NCBI RefSeq assembly: GCF_014397245.1
Contig: NZ_JACLHY010000001.1
Location: 558,001 to 622,000 of the forward strand
Source of the DNA: Arenibacter arenosicollis
GTDB lineage: Bacteria > Bacteroidota > Bacteroidia > Flavobacteriales > Flavobacteriaceae
DNA length: 64,000 nt
Direction: 5' to 3'
The notes under the pieces were generated by a model. The model saw nothing but the letters and a program-made list of their open reading frames with translations. It had not been told where the DNA came from and did not search any database. A program made the position numbers and the translations under genes. Shown in pieces: positions 26,522 to 34,906 of this stretch; position 1 is the first letter of the stretch; every line of letters starts with the position of its first letter.

Positions 26522-27757
26522 ATGGCAAAAGCAAAATTTATACTCAAAGAACCTACCTCAAAAATAGAAACATTGGTCTATATGTTTTACAATTATCAAT
26601 ACAAGAGGTTTAAATATTCGACAGGGGAAAAGATAAATCCAAAGTTTTGGAATCCTAAAGCGCAAAGAGCAAAAGAATCGAAACAATTTAGGGAATATCC
26701 AGAATTTAATTCCCGTTTGGACAAATTAGAAAACGGCATGAACAATGCCTTTCGAAGATTACTGAATGATGGAATACAACCTAATAATGAAATCTTAAAA
26801 AAAGCCCTTGAAGCTGAATTATCGGGCAACATTTTACAAGCCAACAAAAAGACCTTCTTTGATTTCATTGAGGGTTATATTGAAGAGAGTAAACTAAACA
26901 AGAAATCAGGAACAATTAAAGTCTACAACACTACTTTCAGTTATCTAAAAGAATATGCTAAAAAAATAAATAAGAGCGTAGATTTTGAATCAATCACCTT
27001 AGAATTTTATAATCAGTATACGGCATATTTAGCTGTTGATTCCAATCTCTCCGCGAATACCGTTGGCAAGCATATCAAGACAATTAAATCTTTTATGAAC
27101 GAAGCTACTGAAAGAGGTTATAATGATAACCTAGAATTCAAGAAGCGAAAATTCAAAACCCTTAGGGAAGAAGCGGACACTATTTACTTAAATGTAGACG
27201 AACTAAAGGCAATGGAAAATATAGATTTATCGTCTAGCCCGAGATTGGAAAAAGTGAGGGATTTATTCTTGGTAGGTTGTTATACTGGATTGCGTTTTTC
27301 TGACTTTACACAGATTAAACCTGAAAATATAGTTGCTGATAAATCCATGCTCCAAATAAGAACACAAAAAACGGGGGAACGGGTTTCTATCCCACTTCAC
27401 CAAACGGTAAAAAACGTCCTGAAAAAATACAATAATATTCTTCCTACTGCGTATACTAATCAGGTAATGAACAGATATCTCAAAGATGTGGCAAGTTTGG
27501 CACAATTAAAAAGTGAGGTAGAAACCACCATAACAAAGGGAGGAGTAATGAAAAAAGAGGCAGTGAAAAAGTTCAACTTAGTTACAACCCACACAGCGCG
27601 AAGAAGTTTTGCTACCAATTTATTCTTGGCAGATATTCCCGCAATTTCCATCATGAAGATAACAGGACATAAAACGGAACGTTCCTTTATGCAGTACATC
27701 AGGGTAACACAGGAACAAAACGCAGATAAATTATTAAACCATCCATTTTTCAATTAA
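26522..27757 (+). CDS. Tyrosine-type site-specific integrase
   Basis: Protein of 411 aa typical of Bacteroidota element integrases. It has an N-terminal arm-binding domain (about 1-95), a SAM-like core-binding domain (about 112-205) and a C-terminal catalytic domain. The active-site set is complete: Arg258 in CYTGLRFSDF, Lys283 in QKTGERVSIP, His357 and Arg360 in THTARRSFATN, His383 in ITGHKTERS, and nucleophile Tyr392 in FMQYIR. It inserts the element by recombining its att site with the tRNA 3' end, and with the excisionase may remove it. The stop codon overlaps the start of the next gene (TAATG). Confidence 0.96.
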   Translation: MAKAKFILKEPTSKIETLVYMFYNYQYKRFKYSTGEKINPKFWNPKAQRAKESKQFREYPEFNSRLDKLENGMNNAFRRLLNDGIQPNNEILKKALEAELSGNILQANKKTFFDFIEGYIEESKLNKKSGTIKVYNTTFSYLKEYAKKINKSVDFESITLEFYNQYTAYLAVDSNLSANTVGKHIKTIKSFMNEATERGYNDNLEFKKRKFKTLREEADTIYLNVDELKAMENIDLSSSPRLEKVRDLFLVGCYTGLRFSDFTQIKPENIVADKSMLQIRTQKTGERVSIPLHQTVKNVLKKYNNILPTAYTNQVMNRYLKDVASLAQLKSEVETTITKGGVMKKEAVKKFNLVTTHTARRSFATNLFLADIPAISIMKITGHKTERSFMQYIRVTQEQNADKLLNHPFFN

Positions 27758-28488
27758 TGAAAGTTAGAAACCTCCAAGAACTTCAGGACATATTCAATAT
27801 TAGATATGAGAAAATCAAGAATAAGACACTCCTAATTGAAGATGAATTAAAACAAATTGATGAATTTTTTAAAACAGAAGGTAAAAATATTTATAGACCT
27901 GATATCATTGATTTTTTAAGTAATAATGATATTGTCCCCAATTCTGTATTCAATACACATTGGATTTACCCGCCCACTGGATATTTTCCTTATTTCAAAT
28001 ACTATTATGAAGGATATGTATATGAAGAAATCGAACATCAATTACCAGAAAGCAAAGCAACTGACAAATTTACCCAAAATGAAATGGCCAGTTATTTAGA
28101 AGGTGTGAAACCTGTAAGATTACAAGCAATTGAACTCGCCAAGTATACTATTTGGTTAAAAGAATTGAAGATCAATCCTTCCGTAAAAGCACCAATTAGT
28201 AAATCGAATCTATCACTAAAACAAAGAATCCTTGCCCTTCATTATTTGGGATTGGATTTCAACAAATACAATCAAACTGCATTGGGAGACGTCTTGAGTT
28301 TGGTCATTGATAAAAACGATTCCAACACAAGAACTGCTATAAATGAACTGCTATCCGCTAAAAACGAGAACAAAATAAAATCAAATGAAAATCTTCTTAA
28401 AATGCTGGAAGTATTTGATAACAAGGCCTATACAAACATAAAATTGAAAATAAACAACGACCTCGAAAAATTTGGGGTACCTGATTGA
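27757..28488 (+). CDS. Integrase-coupled protein of unknown function (243 aa)
   Basis: Starts in the integrase stop codon (TAATG), so it is translationally coupled. The N-terminal half contains a Tyr/Pro-rich stretch (HWIYPPTGYFPYFKYYYEGY); the C-terminal half is helical and Lys/Asn-rich (SLKQRILALHYLGLDFNKYN). No signal peptide, membrane segment or known domain is evident. Close coupling to the integrase suggests an accessory role in recombination or element control, but this is inference from position only. Confidence 0.7.
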   Translation: MKVRNLQELQDIFNIRYEKIKNKTLLIEDELKQIDEFFKTEGKNIYRPDIIDFLSNNDIVPNSVFNTHWIYPPTGYFPYFKYYYEGYVYEEIEHQLPESKATDKFTQNEMASYLEGVKPVRLQAIELAKYTIWLKELKINPSVKAPISKSNLSLKQRILALHYLGLDFNKYNQTALGDVLSLVIDKNDSNTRTAINELLSAKNENKIKSNENLLKMLEVFDNKAYTNIKLKINNDLEKFGVPD

Positions 28489-28562
28489 GGTTACCACAAC
28501 CGAATAATTGAATCCCCGATAATTCATATTTGTGCCATTGTTTAATTAAATAGAACAAAATA

Positions 28563-28865
28563 ATGGCAAAATTAATGCTGAGTACCTTGGAACTTTCCGA
28601 CATCAAAAAAATAGTCGAGGAAGTTATTGAAAACAAGTTAAAGAACTTTAACCCACAACCGGAAAAGGAAGAACTAAAACTCTTATCAAGGAAAGAAACG
28701 GCCAAACTTCTATGTATCTCCCTGCCCACGCTCCACGATTGGACAAAAACTGGGATAGTCAAGGCCCACAGAATAGGGAACAGAGTTCTCTATAAACTGG
28801 AAGAGGTCAACGGTGCTTTGAACATGATTCAAACATCCAAAAATGGAAGGGGGCCTAAATGTTAA
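28563..28865 (+). CDS. Excisionase-like helix-turn-helix protein
   Basis: Protein of 100 aa. The C-terminal half is a MerR-like winged HTH of the excisionase type (LLSRKETAKLLCISLPTLHD, WTKTGIVKAHRIGNRVLYKL), with about 45 residues of charged helix before it. Such proteins bind att DNA and steer integrase toward excision, or act as element regulators. It stands 74 bases after the coupled hypothetical gene and overlaps the next small gene by 7 bases. This arrangement is typical of Bacteroidota mobile elements. Confidence 0.88.
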   Translation: MAKLMLSTLELSDIKKIVEEVIENKLKNFNPQPEKEELKLLSRKETAKLLCISLPTLHDWTKTGIVKAHRIGNRVLYKLEEVNGALNMIQTSKNGRGPKC

Positions 28866-29077
28866 AGAAGAAAAATGATTACTCCGTTATTGTATTCTTT
28901 GAAAAAGGAAGTACACCCAAAAAATGGAATTATGTCCACAAACTGAACAGCTTTTCCATGTTCCTTAAAAAGAAGCACCCCGATTGGCAATACATGAACG
29001 TTTACAATAGGCGGTCTGGTGCCTTCATGCGCAGACTCCAAAGGGACAGTTTCATTCCCCAGTTCATCACCGAATAG
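28859..29077 (+). CDS. Small basic protein of unknown function
   Basis: Protein of 72 aa, Lys/Arg-rich (KKKNDYSVIVFFEKGSTPKK, then NVYNRRSGAFMRRLQRD). It starts 7 bases before the end of the excisionase-like gene, so the pair is probably translated together. Beta-helix pattern and basic charge would suit nucleic-acid binding. No family recognised. It is the last plus-strand gene before a long, nearly gene-free stretch. Confidence 0.65.
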   Translation: MLKKKNDYSVIVFFEKGSTPKKWNYVHKLNSFSMFLKKKHPDWQYMNVYNRRSGAFMRRLQRDSFIPQFITE

Positions 29078-29136
29078 TTTTCTTTTTTTTTAACCTTTAA
29101 AGAGTACCACCTTTAATAATTCACCTGTTAATGGTT

Positions 29137-29277
29137 TTAATGAAAAAACCCAATAAAATCTTCAACCCCCTTATCCTTATATCCAGCATTCCCGTAAACT
29201 CCGCTGACCCTTGCTGTCACATCGTCCTTTCCTTTAAGAAGTTTACATTTTACCTCTCTTAAATATTCCCTGTCCAT
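29137..29277 (-). CDS. Possible 46-aa protein or gene remnant
   Basis: ATG at 29277 to TAA at 29137, encoding MDREYLREVKCKLLKGKDD followed by a segment with VSGVYGNAGYKDKG. The mix of charged and small residues is protein-like, but there is no family match and no clear ribosome-binding site. It could be the start of a truncated gene. Confidence 0.3.
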   Translation of the reverse strand: MDREYLREVKCKLLKGKDDVTARVSGVYGNAGYKDKGVEDFIGFFH

Positions 29278-29439
29278 ATCATTTTAAATTATTACTTGCC
29301 CGGGCCTTGTTGGATATATGCCGTGGCCACAAACCCTTTTTCATGTCCTTGGGAGGGGCATAAATAAGGAAATTTCCACATTGGCCCCAAATACTTACTA
29401 ATACGGGCATTTTCGCCCGTGCCCAATGAAACAATCTAT

Positions 29440-29513
29440 CGTCCCTTAGTTTCTGCACTATCTTTTTAGCGTTGCTCTAAGAATGAGCGTAAAAAAGATT
29501 GGGGAGAGGGACG
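29440..29513. repeat. Long imperfect inverted repeat
   Basis: CGTCCCT (29440-29446) pairs with AGGGACG (29507-29513), and ATCTTTTT (29460-29467) with AAAAAGAT (29492-29499); the inner part is also partly complementary. Could be an oriT, a replication or regulatory site, or a structured RNA. Confidence 0.45.
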
Positions 29514-30474
29514 ACACTTGCGCCTTGGCCATAAAATTGCTATCCGCTTTAAATTGTTCAAAAAACGGCTGTTGATAACTTTTGCAGGGTCTTTTTGCCT
29601 TGGAACCTTAAAAACGCAAATAGTGCGTCCTAACGCTCTTTTTTCCATGAAGGGTATATATGGAGGGGGTAGGGCCTTAGTTTCTTAATTAGGGCGCATT
29701 TAACGCAGCGAAGGCATTACCTTCTCCGGTGCCCGACACCTCTCCCAAGGCAAAAATCCGTTGACGTCCCTTCTTAAAAAAATAACACTGGTGCGCGCTA
29801 GTAACACCCGCACCCGTATTGCCGTTGTGCAAAGCGAAATTCGACCTTAGCCCAATAAACACGGGGCTTGAGCCAAAAAGCTTTAACAAAAACTTAACAT
29901 TTGTTTTTTTGGGCACACTAATCTCCCGGACCGCCTTATTTTACTGGTGCTCCCAGCGTTTTTAACTTAACTAATAGAAAATCAGAAACTTACGTTTATT
30001 TTATTGACCTTAAAGGCTATTTTTGACTGTAAACATTTGATTTACAAATAATTACTAAAATCAAATCATAACTGCCTAATAATCAGCACCTGTTCAAATT
30101 GTTGATAACTATCCCCAAAATGCTTTTTTATCCATTTTTAGCGTCCGTTGCCTTGGGGGAAAAATCAAAATAATGAATCGCGGATATTTTATATAACGGA
30201 CCGTTGTAGCCTCGACCTTTTTGTAGCCTTCCTTAAAATAGGACAGTATAAAATTCGAATTTATTAATTTTAATCTAGGATGGATCACATAGGATGCGGA
30301 GCAAGTTACATATGGTATTGAAGTATTGACAACCAGGCAAAAGGCTAAAAAGTGTTGCCAACAATTCAACACCCCAAAATCAACATTATGGATTGATAAA
30401 AAATAAAATATTAACTTTAAGGAACTGGACTAGTGCTTTTCAAATGACACATTGTTGGCAGCTGGCTTTTTCTC

Positions 30475-31638
30475 TTATCGATTTCCTTTTGCGCGATTAT
30501 GCGTCTTGCATAGCATCTCACAGTTTTTAATATCGGTTGCACCTCCTTTGCTCCATGCGGATACATGGTCTGCATCCATATCTGCAAGACTCCAAATCTT
30601 AGTCTTGTTAGCATCATGGCCCATGGCGCAGTGCGGACAGTTTGATACACCTTTTTTTTCTGATTCAGCTTTCTGTTTTGCATAGACTGACCTTTTAGTC
30701 GATTCTTCAAATACTCGCACTTCGAGCAATTTGGTTTCTACTGATCCTCCTAGGACGTATTCAAAAATTCCCTTTCTATTTTTTACAAACAAATCACCAT
30801 AAAGCTTCTGTACTTCGGCACTAACTTTTTTAGGATCATAGGCCTTCTTGTGGTATGATTCATACAGGCGACCCCACTCCAAACCACACATTTCTTTCTC
30901 TACATCTATGAAAACCGAGGATGCCCAATCTATAACGGAGTTGAAGTAGGTCTTTAGCTCATTAATATTGTCGTCAGAGCGGTGACGGCTCATATATTCC
31001 ACTATGCTCCCTTTACTCACCCAATCCAGCGCGCGTTCTAGATAATCTTGTCTATTTGGGCTGCCCTTAATGTAGGCTCCTCTTTTTTGGTTGTTGGCAT
31101 TCTGTGTGTTGCTGAACTCTTCTTTGCCAAGTGTGACGAAGGGTCCTGAAAAAACAGCATTATTCAATTCCTGATCAGTGAGCGGAACTCCAGCAATATT
31201 GATGGTCTTGAACCATTCCTTAATCTCGAATTCTTGTCCTTCACATTCGTAAACGAGCAATTTAGTTTCTAATATCTTATTCCGTTTTTCAACTGCAATA
31301 CTTCCAAAGTATTGTTCCATCCCGTTCTCGTCCTTTACGGCAAATCTGCCTGTCACATACCTACCTATACTTGTAATACGCTGCTGTCCATCCAACACTT
31401 CCATGTTCTCGGAACTTACCTTGTTGAAATAGATGAGCCCCAATGGATAGCCTTTGAGAATTGATTCAATAACCGCAACATCCCTTCTACCATCAGCATA
31501 AATGTAGTTACGTTGGTACTCTGGCTGTATGGTTAGCTTGCCAGCAAGTCCGAAGAGGCCTTTGCCTTCCAATTCATTATAGACAAAACCTTCGCAGATA
31601 TCTTTGACCGTAATGTCAGTTCTTAGTGTTGTAATCAT
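30475..31638 (-). CDS. DUF262 protein with C-terminal HNH nuclease domain
   Basis: Protein of 387 aa. The N-terminal DUF262 domain (ParB-like fold, as in GmrS-type restriction subunits) shows [17 protein letters not shown] and the signature DGQQR at 83-87. The C-terminal 55 residues form a zinc-supported HNH nuclease: Cys334/Cys337, Asp357-His358, Asn372, Cys373/Cys377, and His380-Asn381. DUF262 proteins use nucleotides to control nuclease action, and here both parts sit on one chain. The start codon overlaps the stop of the EcoRI-family methyltransferase gene (ATGA), so the pair should act together, most simply as a restriction enzyme and its protecting methylase. Confidence 0.9.
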   Translation of the reverse strand: MITTLRTDITVKDICEGFVYNELEGKGLFGLAGKLTIQPEYQRNYIYADGRRDVAVIESILKGYPLGLIYFNKVSSENMEVLDGQQRITSIGRYVTGRFAVKDENGMEQYFGSIAVEKRNKILETKLLVYECEGQEFEIKEWFKTINIAGVPLTDQELNNAVFSGPFVTLGKEEFSNTQNANNQKRGAYIKGSPNRQDYLERALDWVSKGSIVEYMSRHRSDDNINELKTYFNSVIDWASSVFIDVEKEMCGLEWGRLYESYHKKAYDPKKVSAEVQKLYGDLFVKNRKGIFEYVLGGSVETKLLEVRVFEESTKRSVYAKQKAESEKKGVSNCPHCAMGHDANKTKIWSLADMDADHVSAWSKGGATDIKNCEMLCKTHNRAKGNR

Positions 31639-32804
31639 TTGCTCACGCTTTTATGTTTAATAAGTACCCTTTGGTAGACTTTCTCAAATAGACCATCTCG
31701 AAAAACGACTCCACTTGCATTCAAATCGTATGTGCCTTTTTTACCAAATTTGGCTAAATAGGCTTGCTTGCATTCTGCAGTGGTGTATACTTTTGTCTTT
31801 AAATCGTACAGGTCTTCATTTTCGCACATTCCTAAAATTTCAAATTGCTCAGGGTTACGCTTATCAAGGAAACTGATAGGTACACCCATCATTCCATCGA
31901 AATCACTTGGAATCGCATCTGTAAAGGAAACCTCTATCGCATCATAATTATCATATTCTTCATACGTTTCCCTGCCCTTCATTTTCTTGTTAAATCTCAG
32001 GTTATCTGCCATGGTCATCAATTGCAACGGCCGGTGACGTCTACCATGATCAATAGTAGTAAACCAACATGAATTGCCAAGTCTTGTATAGTCCCCAACA
32101 TATCCCAACCGCGCAGCTTTTTGTCTATCTTTTTCATCAACTTCAGTTCCTTCCGGTACAGCAAAAACCATATCGCTGCCATTACCCGTGGCACCAAGCC
32201 ACATCTTATTCTCCTTTATCAATGGAAATACCTCCTTATAAGTAATAGCATTCATATTCCCGATGATTACAAACTGTTTATCAGCCTCAACGATCCAAGC
32301 TAAAAAATCACGAAATAACGAGAAAGGTGGATTCGTAATAATGATGTCGGCTTCATTTCGAAGCTTCTTTACCTCCTTGCTATTAAAGTCTCCATCGCCA
32401 TCCAAATAATTCCATTCTAGATCGTCCACATCTATTTTTCCGTCACCGCTCTTGTCATGCGTCAAGGTGAAAATCTTGCCGTTTTTGGTGGTCTTACCAC
32501 TGTCGTACTGTGGTGCACTTTCCTCGAACATCGTCACTTGGTAACCACCTTTATAATGCTTACTATCAACCGCATAACTTGTGCTGATGAGTTTTTTTAA
32601 TCCAAAGCGCTCAAAATTTTGCGCAAAGAACTTAGTGAAATTGCTCCACTCTGGGTCATCGCAAGGTAATAGCACAACCTTACCTCGAAACACATCTTTG
32701 TTGAAATCTAAATACGCATTGATTTCCTTTTCGATATCATGGTACTGCGTATAAAATTCATCATTTTTCGCCCTTTTTGCTTTGGTTAGGTTGCTATTTG
32801 CCAT
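31635..32804 (-). CDS. EcoRI-family adenine-specific DNA methyltransferase
   Basis: Protein of 389 aa of the M.EcoRI family, which methylates adenine at N6. Visible parts: N-terminal [20 protein letters not shown], the SAM-binding region [14 protein letters not shown] (about 43-56), and the catalytic motif [11 protein letters not shown] (NPPF at 158-161), followed by [20 protein letters not shown]. Between them, at 117-129, lies an EF-hand-like acidic loop ([14 protein letters not shown]), then another acidic stretch (DGDGDF). It overlaps the DUF262-HNH gene by 4 bases. It probably marks self DNA against that nuclease. The recognition sequence cannot be inferred. Confidence 0.93.
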   Translation of the reverse strand: MANSNLTKAKRAKNDEFYTQYHDIEKEINAYLDFNKDVFRGKVVLLPCDDPEWSNFTKFFAQNFERFGLKKLISTSYAVDSKHYKGGYQVTMFEESAPQYDSGKTTKNGKIFTLTHDKSGDGKIDVDDLEWNYLDGDGDFNSKEVKKLRNEADIIITNPPFSLFRDFLAWIVEADKQFVIIGNMNAITYKEVFPLIKENKMWLGATGNGSDMVFAVPEGTEVDEKDRQKAARLGYVGDYTRLGNSCWFTTIDHGRRHRPLQLMTMADNLRFNKKMKGRETYEEYDNYDAIEVSFTDAIPSDFDGMMGVPISFLDKRNPEQFEILGMCENEDLYDLKTKVYTTAECKQAYLAKFGKKGTYDLNASGVVFRDGLFEKVYQRVLIKHKSVSK

Positions 32805-32858
32805 ATTATATTTCTAATCAAATTTTTAATTGGTTATGAGTCTTTCTGATTGCTGCCT

Positions 32859-32985
32859 AAGGTCTTTTATATGAAAAGTAGCGGGCTTTATGCACTAACT
32901 TTTCGGCTTGTATATGACCTTTATTTTATGTTTATACTTTCGTTTGAGCACTTTTTCCTCTATTTTTATACAAAATGTTGTGATA
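32859..32985. repeat. Intergenic repeat, copy 1
   Basis: The first 27 bases (32859-32885) match 34712-34738 at 21 of 27 positions in the same orientation. Both segments contain TTTTATACA near the far end. The two copies bracket the HEPN and DUF262 genes. Confidence 0.5.
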
Positions 32986-32987
32986 CG

Positions 32988-33614
32988 TTATTTTATTCGA
33001 TTGGCCATATCCTCAATCAAATCAAAAAATTCAAGTAAATGATATTTTGTTGGGTCAACACGAGAAGTCAAAAGTAAATATTCACCAATTGTTGGTGTCG
33101 TTAGAGGATTAGTACCATAATAAATTCTCAACACTTTCTTAAAACCATTTAGCGATTGAATCGAGTTATGAGCAATATGATTTCTAACCTTTTTATAATC
33201 AGTAAGTCTCGTTCTATTAGCCGCATAAGGGATTTTTATTGGGAAACCATCCTTTAAATATAGTTCTGACCTTTCTATTATTATATCTGGTGAATTCCAA
33301 TCTAAAAAGGGCATAGAAGATTGAAGCATCTGTTCTGCGTGAAAAAAGTCTTTTGGTTTTAAAAATGAATTTACTTTTTGTCCATTAGTTCTTTTTTTTT
33401 CTTGAGTATAAAGAACAAATACATCTCGAATGTAATTTTCATATTCTCTAAAAGCGTTAAAAAAAAGAGATTCTGTCAATAGATGTATTTGTTTCTTAGA
33501 CAATACACCGCTAGAAAAATTTGTCTGATTATTCCTGTCAAAACTGCGTAGGTTTGCAACTTGTCTAGTAAAATCATTATACGCCGCCGATATTTTTATT
33601 CTCTTTTTAGCCAT
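32988..33614 (-). CDS. HEPN-domain protein, putative RNase effector
   Basis: Protein of 208 aa, mostly helical. The HEPN ribonuclease motif R-x4-H is at Arg144-His149 in KKVRNHIAHNS. Preceding helices (LTESLFFNAFREYENYIRDV) fit the four-helix HEPN bundle, and a charged residue near the first long helix (Glu57 or Glu59) may complete the site. HEPN proteins in defence systems cut RNA when triggered by a partner. Its ATG overlaps the stop of the DUF262 gene (TAATG), so it is coupled to that protein. No transmembrane or signal sequence. Whether the pair is toxin-antitoxin, abortive infection or restriction is unknown. Confidence 0.82.
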   Translation of the reverse strand: MAKKRIKISAAYNDFTRQVANLRSFDRNNQTNFSSGVLSKKQIHLLTESLFFNAFREYENYIRDVFVLYTQEKKRTNGQKVNSFLKPKDFFHAEQMLQSSMPFLDWNSPDIIIERSELYLKDGFPIKIPYAANRTRLTDYKKVRNHIAHNSIQSLNGFKKVLRIYYGTNPLTTPTIGEYLLLTSRVDPTKYHLLEFFDLIEDMANRIK

Positions 33615-34678
33615 TAATTTGCCAAAAAGCTATTTATTTTTTTGCAAACGAAATCTGCTCTTGCAATCCTAGCTGCAGTATCAGTTGTTCCTCGTCTGGT
33701 ATAGTATATGAAATCTTTATATTCTGATGGAATTTCTGCATCTTTTTCCTCTGTATATTCGTCATATTTTAATGAAATTTCATCAAGTGCTACTCGTATT
33801 TTGCCAACAAGTTTTTCTGACAATTTAGGTCTTGGTGTATTCTCTAATCCCTTTAATCCATATAAGGAATGTCCAATTGAAGTAAAAAATGTATAAAATA
33901 AAGGTGTTCTTTTCCAATTAGTATTTCTCAATTCAGCAGATGGATAAATTGCACCTATGTAAGACATTATTTTATCAAATTTCTCTTTGGCCTTTGGAAG
34001 TTCGCCTTCATCTTCTTCGTATCTTTTGTAGTAAGTTTCTACACCTTTATTAGTCCTTACGGAATCTATTAAACTAACGAATAGGTCTGCAGACATTTCT
34101 GCCTCGGCCATTCTTGAGACATTTGCTTTTGTAAGAATACCTGCGTCTATCCAATAACTGACATATTTTAATCCATAATTGAAGATAGTTTGTTTGAAAT
34201 AACCAACATACCTAGCATTATATATCTCTTGGGTGGTTAGTTTTACAGTATAGGAATTTATACGAGCGAATATATCAAGAATGTCTTCATAGGGCATATC
34301 AAATAACAAGTCTACTCCTAATTCATATTTTAAAAATTCATTTTGCACCTCTTTTGGTAAGGAATCAAAAGTTTTACCTGCATACTCTTCGTTGTGAACT
34401 CTGCTTATTTTAAAATCACCATTATAGAAACCTAACATAGTTCTTAAACGCTGTTGTCCATCTACAACTATTCTCACATTTTTTGTTCCTTGAAGTCTTT
34501 GGGAAATTAAAATTTTAGGAATCGGTTTACCTCTGATTATGGTATCTATTAAATAGGATTTTGCCTTTTCTGTCCAAACAGACCTTCTTTGAAAATCAGG
34601 TGATAGTTCTAAATGTCCATTTTCATTCCACTCAATGAAATCAGATATATTATATGTTCTTGTATCGAAATTTTTCAT
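33614..34678 (-). CDS. DUF262-domain protein, partner of HEPN
   Basis: Protein of 354 aa. Opens with the DUF262 pattern SPDFQRRSVWTEKAKSYLID, with the DGQQR signature at 73-77 (VVDGQQRLRTML), then IFARINSYTVKLTTQEIYNA. It lacks the HNH domain of the 30475-31638 protein. DUF262 is the sensing and NTP-using module of GmrSD-type restriction and related systems. Here the nuclease part appears to be supplied in trans by the HEPN protein encoded by the overlapping downstream gene. The promoter should lie in the hairpin-rich interval 34679-34906. Confidence 0.9.
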   Translation of the reverse strand: MKNFDTRTYNISDFIEWNENGHLELSPDFQRRSVWTEKAKSYLIDTIIRGKPIPKILISQRLQGTKNVRIVVDGQQRLRTMLGFYNGDFKISRVHNEEYAGKTFDSLPKEVQNEFLKYELGVDLLFDMPYEDILDIFARINSYTVKLTTQEIYNARYVGYFKQTIFNYGLKYVSYWIDAGILTKANVSRMAEAEMSADLFVSLIDSVRTNKGVETYYKRYEEDEGELPKAKEKFDKIMSYIGAIYPSAELRNTNWKRTPLFYTFFTSIGHSLYGLKGLENTPRPKLSEKLVGKIRVALDEISLKYDEYTEEKDAEIPSEYKDFIYYTRRGTTDTAARIARADFVCKKINSFLAN

Positions 34679-34711
34679 TCTATAAATTTAGTTTTTTTCT
34701 AATATACAGCA

Positions 34712-34903
34712 ACGGTCTTGTGTATGAAACGTAGTGTGTAAAAGGACGCTAATTATTCGGATAAAAGCAGAGCCGAATTTCTATATTTTGTTTTTAACTT
34801 ATCAATATTAAAAGCCAAATTATTAAATTTGGCGGATTAGAAAATAAGCACAAGTCTTCGGGCTAAGTACTTGTTAGCCATGTTTTATACACGGTCTTAG
34901 CCA
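34712..34903. repeat. Intergenic repeat, copy 2, hairpin-rich
   Basis: Bounded by 15-bp imperfect inverted repeats (34720-34734 and 34878-34892, 12 of 15 pairs). Inside are three small stems: ATTCGG/CCGAAT (34755-34778), GCCAAATT/AATTTGGC (34814-34833) and CAAGT/ACTTG (34851-34873). The left edge matches 32859-32885. No coding sequence. Confidence 0.55.
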
Positions 34904-34906
34904 ACA

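Larger units (their letters stand above)
29078..30474. other. Gene-poor stretch within the element
   Basis: About 1.4 kb where mobilisation or replication genes would be expected. Only a 46-aa reading frame (29137-29277) looks possible. It holds a perfect small hairpin (ACGGGC/GCCCGT, 29403-29420) and a long imperfect inverted repeat (29440-29513). TTGATAACT occurs at about 29572 and about 30102. Longer minus-strand reading frames at 29466-29648, 29689-29916 and 30109-30372 do not read like proteins. Confidence 0.55.

Noticed and set aside
29466-29916. Two minus-strand frames of 60 and 75 aa in the gene-poor block
   Set aside because: No domain-like sequence, no neighbours to couple with; treated as non-coding.
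30109-30372. 87-aa minus-strand frame in the gene-poor block
   Set aside because: Irregular composition and no recognisable motif; probably chance.
32850-33038. 62-aa plus-strand frame between methylase and HEPN genes
   Set aside because: Lies in the intergenic repeat and runs into the HEPN gene on the opposite strand; Phe/Tyr-rich from AT-rich DNA.
34720-34892. Insertion sequence suggested by terminal inverted repeats
   Set aside because: Only 173 bases, no transposase, inverted repeats imperfect and no target duplication seen; reported as a repeat instead.
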